From contig CM072517.1 in the NCBI GenBank assembly GCA_036898135.1, forward strand, positions 62,654,269-62,718,268: a stretch of DNA of 64,000 bases, given 5' to 3'. Below, in pieces: positions 37,030 through 45,899 of this stretch; position 1 is the stretch's first letter, and every line of letters begins with the position of its first letter. The translations under genes and the position numbers were made by a program. Under the pieces are notes generated by a model, which saw only the letters and a program-made list of their open reading frames with translations, made no database searches and was not told where the DNA came from. This stretch comes from Oncomelania hupensis. Taxonomy: Eukaryota; Mollusca; Gastropoda; Littorinimorpha; Pomatiopsidae.

Positions 37030-39515
37030 CTAGTTCTGTGGGCAAGATGAAACATTTTACGCTTTCAGCACCCCAGAAAATAGCAAATAGGTGGGAAAAA
37101 TGTGCAAATGAATGAATGAAACCTAAATAAGTAAACTATATAGGGAAATACATTTATGAATAATGAAACTAAGCATTAAAAAAGACACACACATAAGCAA
37201 ATGCAAATGAGAAAAGTAAAAAAATGATAATGAATCAATAAAATACAATCAATCAATAACAATGCATTCAAAAAATCCGTTACAAACTACAAAAAAACAT
37301 GAATGAATACCGAAATAATGAATAACAATGGTACTGAAGCTTCATAAAAAATCCTGAATATAGAGAAAAAAAATGCAAATGACAAATGACAGCAATTTGC
37401 AAATTAATAATCTCAATGAAAATAAAGATGAAAACCAATGTTAAATGCCAATGACATGCATTTGGGAAAACAACAGATTTGGAAATGAAAACTAAACTGC
37501 CATAAAAAGACCAACAAATAAAACAAAAGAAATGACTAGCTGCTACCAATGAAAATGCAGATGTACATTAAAATGACTATTGAAAATGAAGTGTAGTAAA
37601 GGAGAAAGGGGAAAAAAAGAGTGCAAGTATCCCAAGCAGATGAATAGATCTACGAAATTAAAATGTAAATAGCAAATGAAGTATTATGAATGATAACGCA
37701 GCTGGTCAATGATGTATAAATCAACGAAAATGCAGAAAATAACCACAAAAAGAAAAATAAATAAAAAAGAGGATAATAATGAAATACTACGCGTTGATAG
37801 GAACGGACAAAGGGTACATGGTGACAAGCCGTAGGAAAACCAGCAATACATTTCTCATCAACAAACGACATGCTCAATGTCTTTCTTCATCTCTGCAAAG
37901 GGAGGCAAGCGCTCTTTTAGCTTCCCTCCCTTTATCGTGGGTAAAACAAACACTTCAACAAAACAGTAAATAACATTTACAATTACATCCACTTGCTATC
38001 AAATGTCAACGAGGGCATTCTTGCATGCAAGCTCTGGGTTTGAACAATCTGAACTGATACCAACGAAGCCTGGTTAATAAATAAATTTACACAAAATACT
38101 GCTGTGGTGGTGGTGGTGGTTGGGGTGGGAACTTCATTCCAAACAATCCACTGTGTTGCGTTGCATGCTAGGGTAGGGTAGAGTAGGGTAGGGTAGGATA
38201 AGGTAGGGTAGCGATGGTGTTTGTGTAGGAATGGGGGCTGCAGGGAGGCACAAAATAATGCAGTGTTATTGACAAAGAGCAAAAAGCAACCGATCTGTGG
38301 CTCAATGACAATTCCTATGTCCTCTTTCCTGACACTAATTAAAGTGGATGCTATGCAGGATTGTAGTACTTGGTTCCCAGCATTTTTAGTGCTGACGGTG
38401 TCATTTGTGGTATAAATCTTATTTTAATTGCAATATGAAATCTTATTTGATTTGAAATGCATTTTGTTGTTGCATTTTAACTATTCCATTAGTATGCGAG
38501 TCTGTCCCCAGATTCATGTAATCTCAGTACATTATTGATTCTCCTATTCTATAGCAGTCATTTTTTTTGTTCCAAATGTGATTTCAAATACAAAATGTAT
38601 AAACTTCAGTGCACTGCTGCCATTGGAATGCGCCAAGGATGATGACTACTGCTCCACTATACTGAAATATGTGGTTTTTATTTTTTTTTAATTATTTTTT
38701 TTAACAACAATATTGTTTTGTAACTGACATACTAGAATGAAAAATTCAATTGTGATCTTTATGCAGGACTTAAAAATGTTTGCGTAGGATTTTTTTTAAT
38801 GTGCAATCCTGATAAAATGAAAAGGTAGGACATATTTTGTGGGACATACATCAACATGGATGTTATTCTGGGTATCACAGGCATGCCAAAACCATGCAGG
38901 GCTGCAATGGTTACATGAAAGCAGAAAAGCTCACTATCATTTTGTCCTTTTACCCCCCAAAAATCTGTTCTTTTTATATATAATTTTTGGTTTGGTTTGA
39001 TTTGAAGGTGGGAGGCAGAGATGGAAAGCTGATTTTTACTTTGTTTGCACTCTCAGTGTGAACGTGTCTAAGACCAATGCCAATCTGTTGAGAGTGTGCA
39101 TGTACACACTCCTTAACAGGTAGAATTTTGTCCTGTCAACGGATTGCTACATGATACCGAAGAAGAAGGGAATACCAGAACTATTGGTTGTACCTGAATG
39201 CTTTCTAATCCCAAAACATTCAGCCTATACCCATACACAATGACATTTATAAACCATTAACAATATGACATGAAACAATAGAACATGAAAATTATGAGAA
39301 AAATACAATTAAAGGATAACGTAATACACACCAGCATTGGAGTCCCCATTGGCCATGTTAGAGGATGGTTTGTGGTTGTCAGGTGTGTTGCAAGCTGATG
39401 TATCTCGGGGTTCTTCCTTCATTTCGTCCTTCACAGATGTGGTAGGGGTACCATTCATTTCGCTGTTTTTCGCAGCGGCTTCTTTCATTAACGTCGCATC
39501 TCGTCGCTCCTTCAT
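18631..39515 (-). CDS. BCL9: BCL9/Legless-type Wnt transcriptional co-activator, eight coding exons
   Basis: Coding exons in transcript order are 39515-39332, 36006-35956, 33077-33030, 30205-29928, 28525-27781, 26923-25647, 20898-20825 and 20101-18631 (stop 18633-18631). All junctions are GT-AG and keep the frame, giving 4128 nt and about 1375 residues; human BCL9 is of similar length. Visible domains: HD1 at residues about 146-176, which binds the Pygopus PHD finger in the family; HD2 at about 326-349, the amphipathic helix that binds the first beta-catenin armadillo repeats; C-terminal TIQYLP (about 1080) and TLQYFP (about 1139) motifs. Most of the rest is Met/Gly/Pro/Gln-rich and probably disordered. 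The protein acts in the nucleus in the Wnt enhanceosome. The start is taken at 39515, a Met with a purine-rich context; an upstream in-frame Met at 39599 is possible. 5'UTR exons and the promoter were not located. BCL9 and BCL9L cannot be told apart; an invertebrate single-copy orthologue is likely. Confidence 0.93.
20359..20415. repeat. (ATC)n microsatellite
   Basis: About 19 ATC units in the intron before BCL9 exon 8. Confidence 0.95.
20825..20898 (-). CDS. BCL9: BCL9 coding exon 7 (74 bp)
   Basis: The acceptor GTGTGCAG precedes 20898 and the donor GTTGGT follows 20825. It encodes GGVFHSIQMQAQVANGTNGS then SNGS. It starts in phase 0 after exon 6 and leaves two bases (AG) that are completed by the first base of exon 8. 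Confidence 0.85.
22550..22848 (-). mobile_element. R1 retroposon, 5' half only
   Basis: Only the part from the hairpin (about 22840) to AATGCCTTCATTGTTAAATA remains. The 3' part is missing, so this copy must have been cut by deletion rather than by ordinary 5' truncation. It lies in the BCL9 exon 6-7 intron. Confidence 0.65.
23540..23600 (-). repeat. 5S-like box C fragment, possible degraded composite SINE
   Basis: The minus strand reads GGACCGGTTAGTACTTGGAT, matching the 5S rRNA box C core, in unrelated flanks. It may be another 5S-containing SINE; no second copy was seen here. Confidence 0.35.
24122..24271 (-). other. Candidate cassette exon, copy 1, in a BCL9 intron
   Basis: An exon-like segment between a conserved acceptor (TGTCTTCAG) and a strong donor (GTAAGT). 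It is exactly 50 codons, phase 0 on both sides, matching the phase-0 intron between BCL9 exons 6 and 7. It reads SSKNFEEVFDEALQYLI, TEDQTSGEVVDILYGYC, TSIAKREKNKSTPDHW. A second, diverged copy lies at 25026-25184. I do not recognise the domain. It may be an alternative BCL9 exon, an exonised insertion, or a fragment of an unrelated nested gene. Confidence 0.4.
24350..24829 (-). mobile_element. R1 retroposon copy, 5'-truncated, inside a duplicated intron segment
   Basis: Runs from the GGTCCAGCGGACTGCAAAG end at about 24372 to GACTGGCCTAGCGAAGAAGA at about 24815. It lacks the 5' TATAAATA/hairpin part. It interrupts copy 1 of the tandem duplication at 24112-25490. Confidence 0.7.
25026..25184 (-). 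other. Candidate cassette exon, copy 2, in the same BCL9 intron
   Basis: A paralogue of the 24122-24271 cassette with the same CTTCAG acceptor and phase 0 start. It reads RGKKFKKLYDEALQHLTADG, DSAEDQTSGEVVHILYGYC, TTIAKQGKK. It has a five-codon insertion relative to copy 1, and substitutions leave the frame open throughout. Its donor is unclear: the best in-frame GT (GTAATC) gives 53 codons, and the strong GTAAGT of copy 1 is missing. It may therefore be the non-functional copy. Confidence 0.35.
25647..26923 (-). CDS. BCL9: BCL9 coding exon 6, Pro/Gly/Met/Gln-rich
   Basis: The acceptor CTACTGCAG precedes 26923 and the donor GTAAGA follows 25647; 1277 nt. It opens with MQHRARQDWERMANDYFDKK, which resembles the conserved aromatic/basic helix downstream of HD2 in BCL9 proteins (EQ-x-W-K/R-x(5)-F/Y-x-E/D-K). 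It then runs through low-complexity sequence with KKRKR-like basic NKRKRAAAS, and ends with SQSLQALSKQMDSLQGYLPK. It ends in phase 0. Confidence 0.92.
27022..27593 (-). mobile_element. R1 retroposon copy with (TAATG)n tail
   Basis: A nearly complete minus-strand copy in the BCL9 exon 5-6 intron. It has three to four ATTAC repeats at the tail (27025-27043), GGTCCAGCGGACTCTTCCG, and the 5' end at ACCCCCGGCA near 27593. Confidence 0.75.
27781..28525 (-). CDS. BCL9: BCL9 coding exon 5, HD2 (beta-catenin-binding) exon
   Basis: The acceptor GTTGTGCAG precedes 28525 and the donor GTTCGT (weaker than consensus) follows 27781. HD2 lies at 28040-28111 and reads LTEDKIRARAEKLGHLNNLK then DRFI. It aligns position by position with the human helix that starts LSQEQLEHRERSL. 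The leading Leu, the Arg/Ser-Leu core and the final hydrophobic pair are kept; several charged contact positions differ. Glycine- and methionine-rich tracts lie on both sides. Confidence 0.92.
29928..30205 (-). CDS. BCL9: BCL9 coding exon 4, HD1 (Pygopus-binding) exon
   Basis: The acceptor TTCAACAG precedes 30205 and the donor GTAAGC follows 29928; 278 nt. It contains HD1 at 29961-30053, reading LVFVFTTKMANAAAESI then TANQFPSMVAYHME. This matches the family pattern VYVFST-x-MAN-x-AAE-x(4,6)-G/Q-x(4,6)-I/V-x-Y/F-H, the segment that docks on the Pygopus PHD finger. It is the clearest evidence for the gene's identity. A Pro/Asn/Ser-rich linker precedes it. Confidence 0.94.
30944..31020. repeat. 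(AT)n microsatellite
   Basis: About 37 uninterrupted AT units in the BCL9 exon 3-4 intron, next to a GGGGTGGGGT-rich tract at 30836-30885. Confidence 0.95.
31770..32637. repeat. Minisatellite, about 15 units of 57 or 51 bp
   Basis: The unit runs CCATTAATGTTATGTCCTAC, GTACCACTCCCCCTCACCCA, CTAATTTAGAGGAAGGA (57 bp). A shorter 51-bp form lacks six bases of the C-rich part. Both lengths are multiples of three, so frames stay open on both strands (PLMLCPTYHSPSPTNLEEG on plus); these are not genes. It lies in the BCL9 intron between exons 3 and 4. Confidence 0.95.
33030..33077 (-). CDS. BCL9: BCL9 coding exon 3 (48 bp)
   Basis: A small exon between acceptor CTCTCCAG and donor GTAAGT, encoding TPKSEDSNKNKIVSE. 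It keeps the one-base phase on both sides, so it could be skipped without a frameshift. Called from splice sites and frame continuity only. Confidence 0.75.
33654..33727. repeat. (GATA)n microsatellite
   Basis: About 18 GATA units in the BCL9 exon 2-3 intron. Confidence 0.95.
34487..34557. repeat. (ATT)n microsatellite
   Basis: About 22 ATT units with one ATTACT interruption. Confidence 0.95.
35956..36006 (-). CDS. BCL9: BCL9 coding exon 2 (51 bp)
   Basis: A small exon between acceptor GCTGCCAG and donor GTAAGC. It encodes GGSGSTGRTKGNKKSRK, a basic stretch that could serve as a nuclear localisation signal (inference). Both junctions fall after one base of a codon, so the joined frame with exons 1 and 3 is exact. 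Support comes from the splice sites and frame; there is no homology. Confidence 0.75.
36945..37029. repeat. (ATC)n microsatellite
   Basis: About 28 ATC units; a shorter (ATT)n tract is nearby at 36725-36762. Confidence 0.95.
38165..38213. repeat. (GGGTA)n tract
   Basis: About nine GGGTA pentamers with single-base variants (GAGTA, GGATA). It resembles the telomere repeat with one T missing; in a BCL9 intron this is best read as an ordinary microsatellite. Confidence 0.85.
39332..39515 (-). CDS. BCL9: BCL9 coding exon 1
   Basis: It begins MKERRDATLMKEAAAKNSEM and ends at donor GTGTGT from 39331, leaving one base for the next codon. It is rich in Lys, Glu, Ser and Thr with no recognisable domain, as in the divergent N-terminus of the family. 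The frame stays open upstream to a Met at 39599, so the true start could be further 5'. An AG just before the start (CCTAGCAG) could be a splice acceptor for a non-coding first exon. Confidence 0.78.
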
Positions 39516-39599
39516 TTCTGGCTGGCTGCTAGGCAACGACGGGGTGCGTTGAAAATCATGTATATTGGCGATCACTTTACACTTGTACCTAAAACTCAA

Positions 39600-41400
39600 T
39601 TCTTCAAAAATGTTGTGTAGAAAATCAAATTGTAATCCACAACAAGATCTCTGTCTTTCTCTGCTAATGCAATTTTTTTAATCACTTTTTTTAATGAAAT
39701 CACTTGATGGCGAGTCCACAGTTGTCTTTTATCTTACTTTTTGTATCCAGGTGCTTCAAATGATTTAAAGATTCAAGTTCTTAGTTTTGTTCAATGTCTC
39801 TCCCTATGCGATTTTTCTATAACTCTTTTTTAGTTAGTTCAATTGTCCACAGTTGTTGTTTTTAATCTTACTTTTGTATCCGGTTGTTTCCAATGTACGG
39901 TACATACTTTCAAAGGTTCTGATTCAACTTCTTAGTTTTGTTGCTGCTATTGCAAGTCTATCTGAAGGTTTTCAAGTCCTAAGCTAGCATCGTTTTTTAA
40001 AAGGGGTGCTGGTGGCAGCACCCCCTTTACACCTCAATGGAAACAGCACCACCGATTACTCAAAGTCATTGCCACTGAATCCACACAACGAAAATCAGCT
40101 CTGTCACAAATTCAGCAACTAAACCTTGCTGCGGAAAAATATACAGTTTGTGAAATATTTGTATCCTTTCACTGCTCGGTAGCTCGGCCAACTAATTGCT
40201 TTGACTGGAACGGTGTTCAGATGGTCAAGAATGTCAAAAGGTGCTTGGTAGGTTGTCCAAAAGGTGTGTCTTGTCTTTTAATCCACTGAAAATCTGCAAC
40301 ACAGAAATCAAAACAAAATATTCAACCATAATGTCCGCATGGGAAAACGACTTATGAAGACACTCACTCTTCGTCTTCCAAAGAGAACATAAAAGCTGAG
40401 TCTTAAAAAGATTAATTTAAGACAGCAAGCGAACCAGATGAAGTAATAAAAGAAAATGCAGTTGTGATAGGGGTCAACATCTAACCACATCAATCAAATC
40501 AAACATTACTACTAAATACTAGAGAGAGAGAGAGTGAGAGAAAGAGACAGAGAGAGAGAGACAGAGAGAAAGAGAAAGAGACAGAAAGACACAAGAGACA
40601 GAGAGACTATACTGAGCATCCACAAATCAAACAGTTTGAAAACCAAATCTACCTTTTGTGTTCAGCAGCCTTACTCACTCACTCATTCTTACCACTTCCT
40701 ACAAAAAGAAATGCCTGCGAATCAATTTAAATATCAAAGCCTGAGTAACCTCAATCCACAAATAAAACATTTTGCAAACCGAGTCATTTATTTCACTACG
40801 AAAGCCACCAAATTCCTACAGGTTACAGACACAAAACACAAATTTAACAAACCAACCGTTGTTTTCTATCGCTGTCGTTATCCCTTTTCACACACCAACG
40901 AGACATTAACCCAAGAGCATCTAATATTGCGCGAGGTCGTTCATCCTATCGCCTCTTTCCACAAGCCGTGTTTAATTTCCTTTTTAAGGTCATAAATAGG
41001 TGTTTTATTGGTGTAAAACCTGTGCAAGTCCCCATTTGCCCATTGTGTATTTTAATGCATACTGCCGCCTCTTTGCGCAAATCAATGAGATAATAACGTG
41101 CAAGGCTATAGTTATATACAGCGCCATCACCTGTTGCATTTGCTGTCTGACAGCTTTACAGCAGTTTCTATGCACACTGTCACTCATTCGCTCTCTGCCC
41201 TCACTTTAAACTTTACATTTTGTTTGCGATGGTGTTTAGAGCACAGTGGTAACACGCATCCTATTATTAATAATACAATGGCACTCACTCTCACTCGGCC
41301 AAGGCCACCCATTGAACAGACCCTGCTCAACGATCGATCACTTTCACTCACCGTTACAAGTTTTTAACATGAATTCGAAGCACCCACCACCATCCCTGCA
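39600..41400. other. BCL9 5' flank, candidate 5'UTR region
   Basis: No coding match. On minus, a donor-like GAAGA|GTGAGT at about 40375 could end a non-coding first exon spliced to the start-codon exon, but nothing independent supports it. A GA-rich tract is at 40521-40605. Confidence 0.25.
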
Positions 41401-41404
41401 TGAA

Positions 41405-41867
41405 ATATCAGTGTTCCCTCCACACACAAAAAATGAGAGTCCTTGGGACTCCCAGGTATAAAATTTTAAGAGTCCTTGTGCAAATTTTGAGAGTCCCAAA
41501 AATCGGTGGATGAACGGGTTTTGGGCCCAGTCAACCAAGTCAGAAGTGACATGATCGTGTATGATAGAATCAAAGAATGGATTAACGAAGATTTCTTTTG
41601 TTCAGTGAATGTATTGCTTGGAGGAAGTTTACAATGCGCGCGCATGCGATTTTTAAGGACGACAACTCCCGACACAGTCTTTAATCGTCTGCAATGGCAG
41701 TCTCAGTTGCGTTCTGATTCTGATTATGCCGTGAATTAGTTCGCCACTCGTTGGTCGTATTTATGACTTCAGCGATTCCCAAAAAATGTGTGCGTCCTGT
41801 CCTGCGTCATTTTTCATATTTTGTGCGTAATTGACGCCCTACTGTGCGTAATCGGGAACACTGATAT
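41405..41867. mobile_element. hAT-like MITE with ATATCAGTGTTCCC inverted repeats
   Basis: The left end ATATCAGTGTTCCC (41405-41418) and right end GGGAACACTGATAT (41854-41867) are perfect inverted repeats. CAGTGTTCCC is a typical hAT terminus. Internal subterminal repeats are GAGAGTCC...GGGACTCC on the left and TGTGCGT... on the right. There is no transposase frame. A clean 8-bp target-site duplication was not seen. Confidence 0.7.
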
Positions 41868-43351
41868 GATCAATCTTTACATGAAATGTATCCAATATAT
41901 TTGTATATCGCAAACCATTACTTAACATGTGTTAGTTCTTCCGTCCATCAATATAATTATAAATCGCTTATGGTTGCATGCAACTTTTCCATCTAAAACT
42001 GCAAACACGATGCTGGAGCTTCTGTAGCTACCTGATTGTGCCTTTAAAACAAAACACTTCATGACAACTGTTTTCTATTGAGAATGCCGTAGCAAATGGC
42101 TGAAACTAGTGAAAGCAATACAGGCCAGCAGAATCCTAGTGTTTTATCCTTAGACGCACCTTTACAAGCAGTTGAGAGCTTAGTACTTACAGCACCCCAG
42201 AGAGCTTACTATATAGATAAGTCTTCTCTTAGCACCCTTGGTATAAGGGCGCAAACTTTTGTTGCCATCTATGTGCAAATCTTACAACTTCCACTGACAG
42301 TGGTCATCTTCTGGATGTGTTCAATCAGATTATCTCCCTTGCCACTTTCCTCTCACCCCCTCTTTCCCTCATCGCCCTCCTCCTCCTTAGCATCCCCAAT
42401 ACAAATTTGCCCCGAACTTTAGAGAACATAAATGATTTACTTATTTTTAAAAGGGGAGACGGAGCAAGAGGAGTAGGGAAAAGGAGGAGGACAAGGAGGA
42501 AAGGATGATGGTGACAAAGAAGAAGAAAAAGAGGAGGAGGAGGAAGAAAATGATGTTGCTGACGATGATGATCTTTGATCTGATCTGTCATTAAGAAAAA
42601 GCGCTATATAAATCTCTTCTTCTTACGATAATGATGATAATGAAGATGATGATGATAAAGATAATGAAGTTGATGATAAGATGAAGAAAGGACACAATGA
42701 TGAGGAAGATGTATTGGAAAAAAAAAAACTCCCCCCCCCAAAAAAAAAATTAAAAAAATAAAATAAAATAAAATTCCAAGATGACAACCACTACGATATG
42801 ATGATAACGATTATGATAATGATGATGATCCCGCCCGCTGTCCGATGCTAAAGCGACAAATCGCAACGACCACCGAAAGCAAAGTAGAAAGAAAACTGGG
42901 TGCCTTACTGTGTTATCATCAGTCAATCCGGAACCTATAACACTCCAGGCGACAGCACTGATTGCCCTCGTGGTGCCTGGATCAGGCAAGGGAAGTAAGT
43001 AGATGAGAATCACGGCATGTTGAATTAATCCCATAACGCTAACCGACTAACGCTGCACGCTGGAGCTGTTCGGTACTATCATCATACAGTTCTAAGAGCG
43101 GTACGGCTGTTCCTATATCTCGGCACCGAGCCCCCATTTTCATGCACGTATGTCACTGTGATGTTTCGAGTAAGCGAAAGAAAGGGTAGAAAACCAACAA
43201 CTGACAAGCACTTGCGTTATGCGCCTTTTTCAGGGTGCGTACTGGTCTTACAAAGTAAAATTCCAGGACTTTTCAAGGGTTTTCCAGACCCATAAAAAAT
43301 TTTCATGGCTGTTTTTTTTTCTTGATTGTATTGCGAATAAATTTTTTTTTT

Positions 43352-43545
43352 AAACTGTTGGCTGGTGTTGCTTACTTTGTTTTATGATAAAAGAAAAAAA
43401 TATGTTGAATATCATTACAAATACAAAAATGCACAAATCTTACTGTTATAAACAGTTGGCTGGTGTTGCTTATTTTTGTTTTATGATAAAAGAAAAAAAT
43501 ATATGTTGAATATTACTACAAATACAAAAATGCACAAATGCACTG
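43352..43545. repeat. Direct repeat, two units of about 98 bp
   Basis: AACTGTTGGCTGGTGTTGCT to ACAAAAATGCACAAAT at 43352-43438 recurs at 43450-43540 with few changes. It lies inside the hAT-like element and is probably a local duplication. Confidence 0.75.
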
Positions 43546-43614
43546 TGCAGCACACAAACAATCTGAGTTCAGCCCTCTTTTTGTTGGCTGATTTTTTTTA
43601 TATTTTCCAGCAGG

Positions 43615-43835
43615 TTAAGAATTCTTAATCTGGCAAGACTTTTCTTCTATCTGTTTTTCTAAATTGTCAAGTTCTCCCTTCTTCTCTTTTGCTGATTTTC
43701 TCATTGCATTTGATTTTGCCAGCAGTTTAATGTCACACTTGTTTTCAGCTTTTTGAGCATATTCATCTGCAGAATGCACAAGAGACTTCCACATTTCCTC
43801 AAATTGGGTAAATTTCTTCTTGAGTGGGGGGTTAT
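43615..43835 (-). pseudogene. Transposase C-terminal fragment (charged coiled coil)
   Basis: The minus-strand frame ending at the TAA 43617-43615 reads PPLKKKFTQFEEMWKSLVHS, ADEYAQKAENKCDIKLLAKS, NAMRKSAKEKKGELDNLEKQ then IEEKSCQIKNS. Lys/Glu-rich helical ends of this kind are common in transposon-encoded proteins. The upstream 143-residue frame (44132-43701) shifts out of it, so the gene is broken. No catalytic motif is visible; the link to the inverted repeats is positional. Confidence 0.45.
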
Positions 43836-44119
43836 GTTACGTTGAAACGCGAAGGATAGTATGTCTGAAACGCGCATGATAGATCTAATCGTTTCGCTTT
43901 GCACAGTTTTCAATAACAGAGTGTATTTACCTTTGATTTGAGCTTGCATTGTTGTTAGAAGAAGCTTTGTATAACGTTGATAATTTTCGTTAGTCGATAT
44001 TATTGGAGAATTCTCTAGATCTGCTTGTTTACTGTCGATAGAAGCTTCGCGATATTTGAGAAAATTCTTGGACAGAAAGGAAAGTTGTATAATGTAAGTC
44101 AGTGATGAAAACGGAAGTT

Positions 44120-45240
44120 CTAGACTAGCCAATTAGTGAATGGAATTATTCATATGAGCATCACGCTGCGAGTCCACTGAGCTATAAATAGCTCTTGAGC
44201 AATCGCCACAAACGGAGTCAGGGGAACCATCCCGAGAGGAGATCACGGATCAGTTCACTCCTTTTCGATGAGGGATAGGAGATCACGGATAAGTTCACTC
44301 CTGCCCTAGCAGAAACAGCGTCTTTTCGAGCTCCAGCACTAACCATGCGCTGAGGTGAGCACCCTCCTTGCCGACCTGCATTTTCCACTGCGGCGGTCTC
44401 CCTGTTTCTGCTTGCCTAGCCGACCTGCATTTTCCACTGCGGCAGTCTGCCAACCTGCGTTTTACACTGCGGCGGTTTAGGCTCTTGGCTCACACCTGCT
44501 CAGGATGGCGTTCAGACCCACAGCCGACTGCTTGCTGAGATGATGTCGCTCCTTCGGCTTGGAGTGGGGAACCAACCCGTCGTTTGCCGACTGACTTCTA
44601 GCTGCCTCGTGCTGTGGGAGATCCCGACACGTCCATCCACTACAACCTTCAACCTTCATTTTCCACGCCCTGGGCTCCGGCTGTTCCGGCGGCGGTCGCT
44701 CTGCTTGGAAGGGCCCTCCTTGCTAGACCTCCGTCCGTCTGTCCCTCCGGCAGCCCTCCCTCTTTCACTATTCCTGGGCGACGCTGGACCTCCCGTGGAG
44801 GGTGGCGCCTCCGGACTACAGGTCTTTACCGCCGGGACTCCGCGCCTGCCTACCTGCTGCCCTCACTGTTACAGCGTGTCTACCTTCCAACGGCTCTTTC
44901 ACTGCGGCGCCGTTGGTCTCCTGAGAGGGTGGCGTCCTCTGGAGTTAAAAGTTGCATGCAACGCCACGGACACCTTCGGTCGCCAATGTCCTACCGGGAT
45001 CACCACACTGGTGGATTCCTCCTCACCTCGCTACACGTCGAATACGTGACGGCTTTGCCCTTGCCTGTACCTCTTCATCAAGATGTTCATCTACTCCCTG
45101 CCAGCTGATCCAGCACCACCCTTCACTGATCTTCTCAACCATGCGCCGAATAGGCTACTTCCCATCGACATTCATCTTCACGTCCCCTATACGCTATTGT
45201 GTCCAGGGACTAGAAATCTACCAACAAACGAACGAACGCC
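44120..45240 (+). mobile_element. GC-rich retroelement, nested, with stem-loop 3' end
   Basis: The base composition jumps relative to the flanks. A TATA-like GCTATAAATAGCTC is at about 44182. A 29-bp motif (GCCGACCTGCATTTTCCACT then GCGGCGGTCT) is repeated three times at 44376-44470. The 3' end has the GTCCCCTATACGCT...GTCCAGGGAC hairpin and CAACAAACGAACG. Three overlapping frames of 136-184 residues show no known domain, so no protein is called. Confidence 0.5.
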
Positions 45241-45255
45241 ACAAACTGGAAACAG

Positions 45256-45256
<1 letters not shown>

Positions 45257-45328
<72 letters not shown>
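45257..45328. repeat. (CT)n microsatellite followed by (GCTC)n
   Basis: About 35 CT units, then GCTCGCTCGCCCGCTCGC. It adjoins the 3' end of the nested retroelement. Confidence 0.95.
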
Positions 45329-45330
<2 letters not shown>

Positions 45331-45899
45331 CGCTCGCCCGCTCGCTCGGCGACGCTCGCTAACGAACGAGCTACGTTATTTCGAAATTCCAGGGTTTTCC
45401 ATGATAAGTAATGAAATTCCAGGATTTTCAAGGCCTGGAAAAGCAATTTTGCAATTCCAGGACTTTCCAGGTTTTCCAGGTAGAGTACGCACCCTGCTTT
45501 TTCTTTCTCTTATTCTTTTTTCTTATTTTCTTTCTTTTTTCCTCACAAACTCTGGCACCCGTGTTGATTCCTTTGGCAAAGAACACAACCGCCGACTGTG
45601 CAGTTCTTTGCAGAAGGGGGACTCTGCCGGACCGTAGTGTCTGACGACTACCGTTGCTCAATCAGTACCAGTAATAACCACCTGGATTTCATCTCGACTT
45701 CAGCAAAAGCATTTATTACATGCGGAGCGGAGCTGAGCACCTTGATCCTTCATATTAAGTTCTCGGGTCTGAGTGTAAACAGGAGAATAATCCTTTTTGT
45801 ATTCTCTTTTTTTTTTCACATTACACTTTCTAACGTAATCCATTTTAATGAGAAAGCACGGTTGAAAGGATGGAGTCGGGAAGAAAGGTAGCAGAATAC

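Larger units (their letters stand above)
43231..45496 (-). mobile_element. hAT-like DNA transposon remnant, about 2.3 kb, with nested retroelement
   Basis: It begins CAGGGTGCGTACTGG (43231) and ends CTAC/GTACGCACCCTG (45496), with further inverted subterminal motifs AATTCCAGGACTTTCC-type on both sides. CTTTTTC occurs at both borders (43225-43231 and 45497-45503), a likely remnant of the 8-bp duplication. A coiled-coil coding remnant sits at 43615-43835 on minus. About 1.1 kb of GC-rich retroelement (44120-45240) and a CT tract appear to be inserted. Confidence 0.6.

Noticed and set aside
42096..42422. 108-residue plus-strand frame starting MAETSESNTGQQNPSVLSLD
   Set aside because: No family resemblance, and the C-terminal half is a low-complexity Ser/Pro/Leu stretch over a CT-rich tract.
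44540..45362. Protein-coding gene in the GC-rich block
   Set aside because: Three overlapping frames of similar length, no known domain, no splice pattern, and the block ends in a retroposon-type hairpin.
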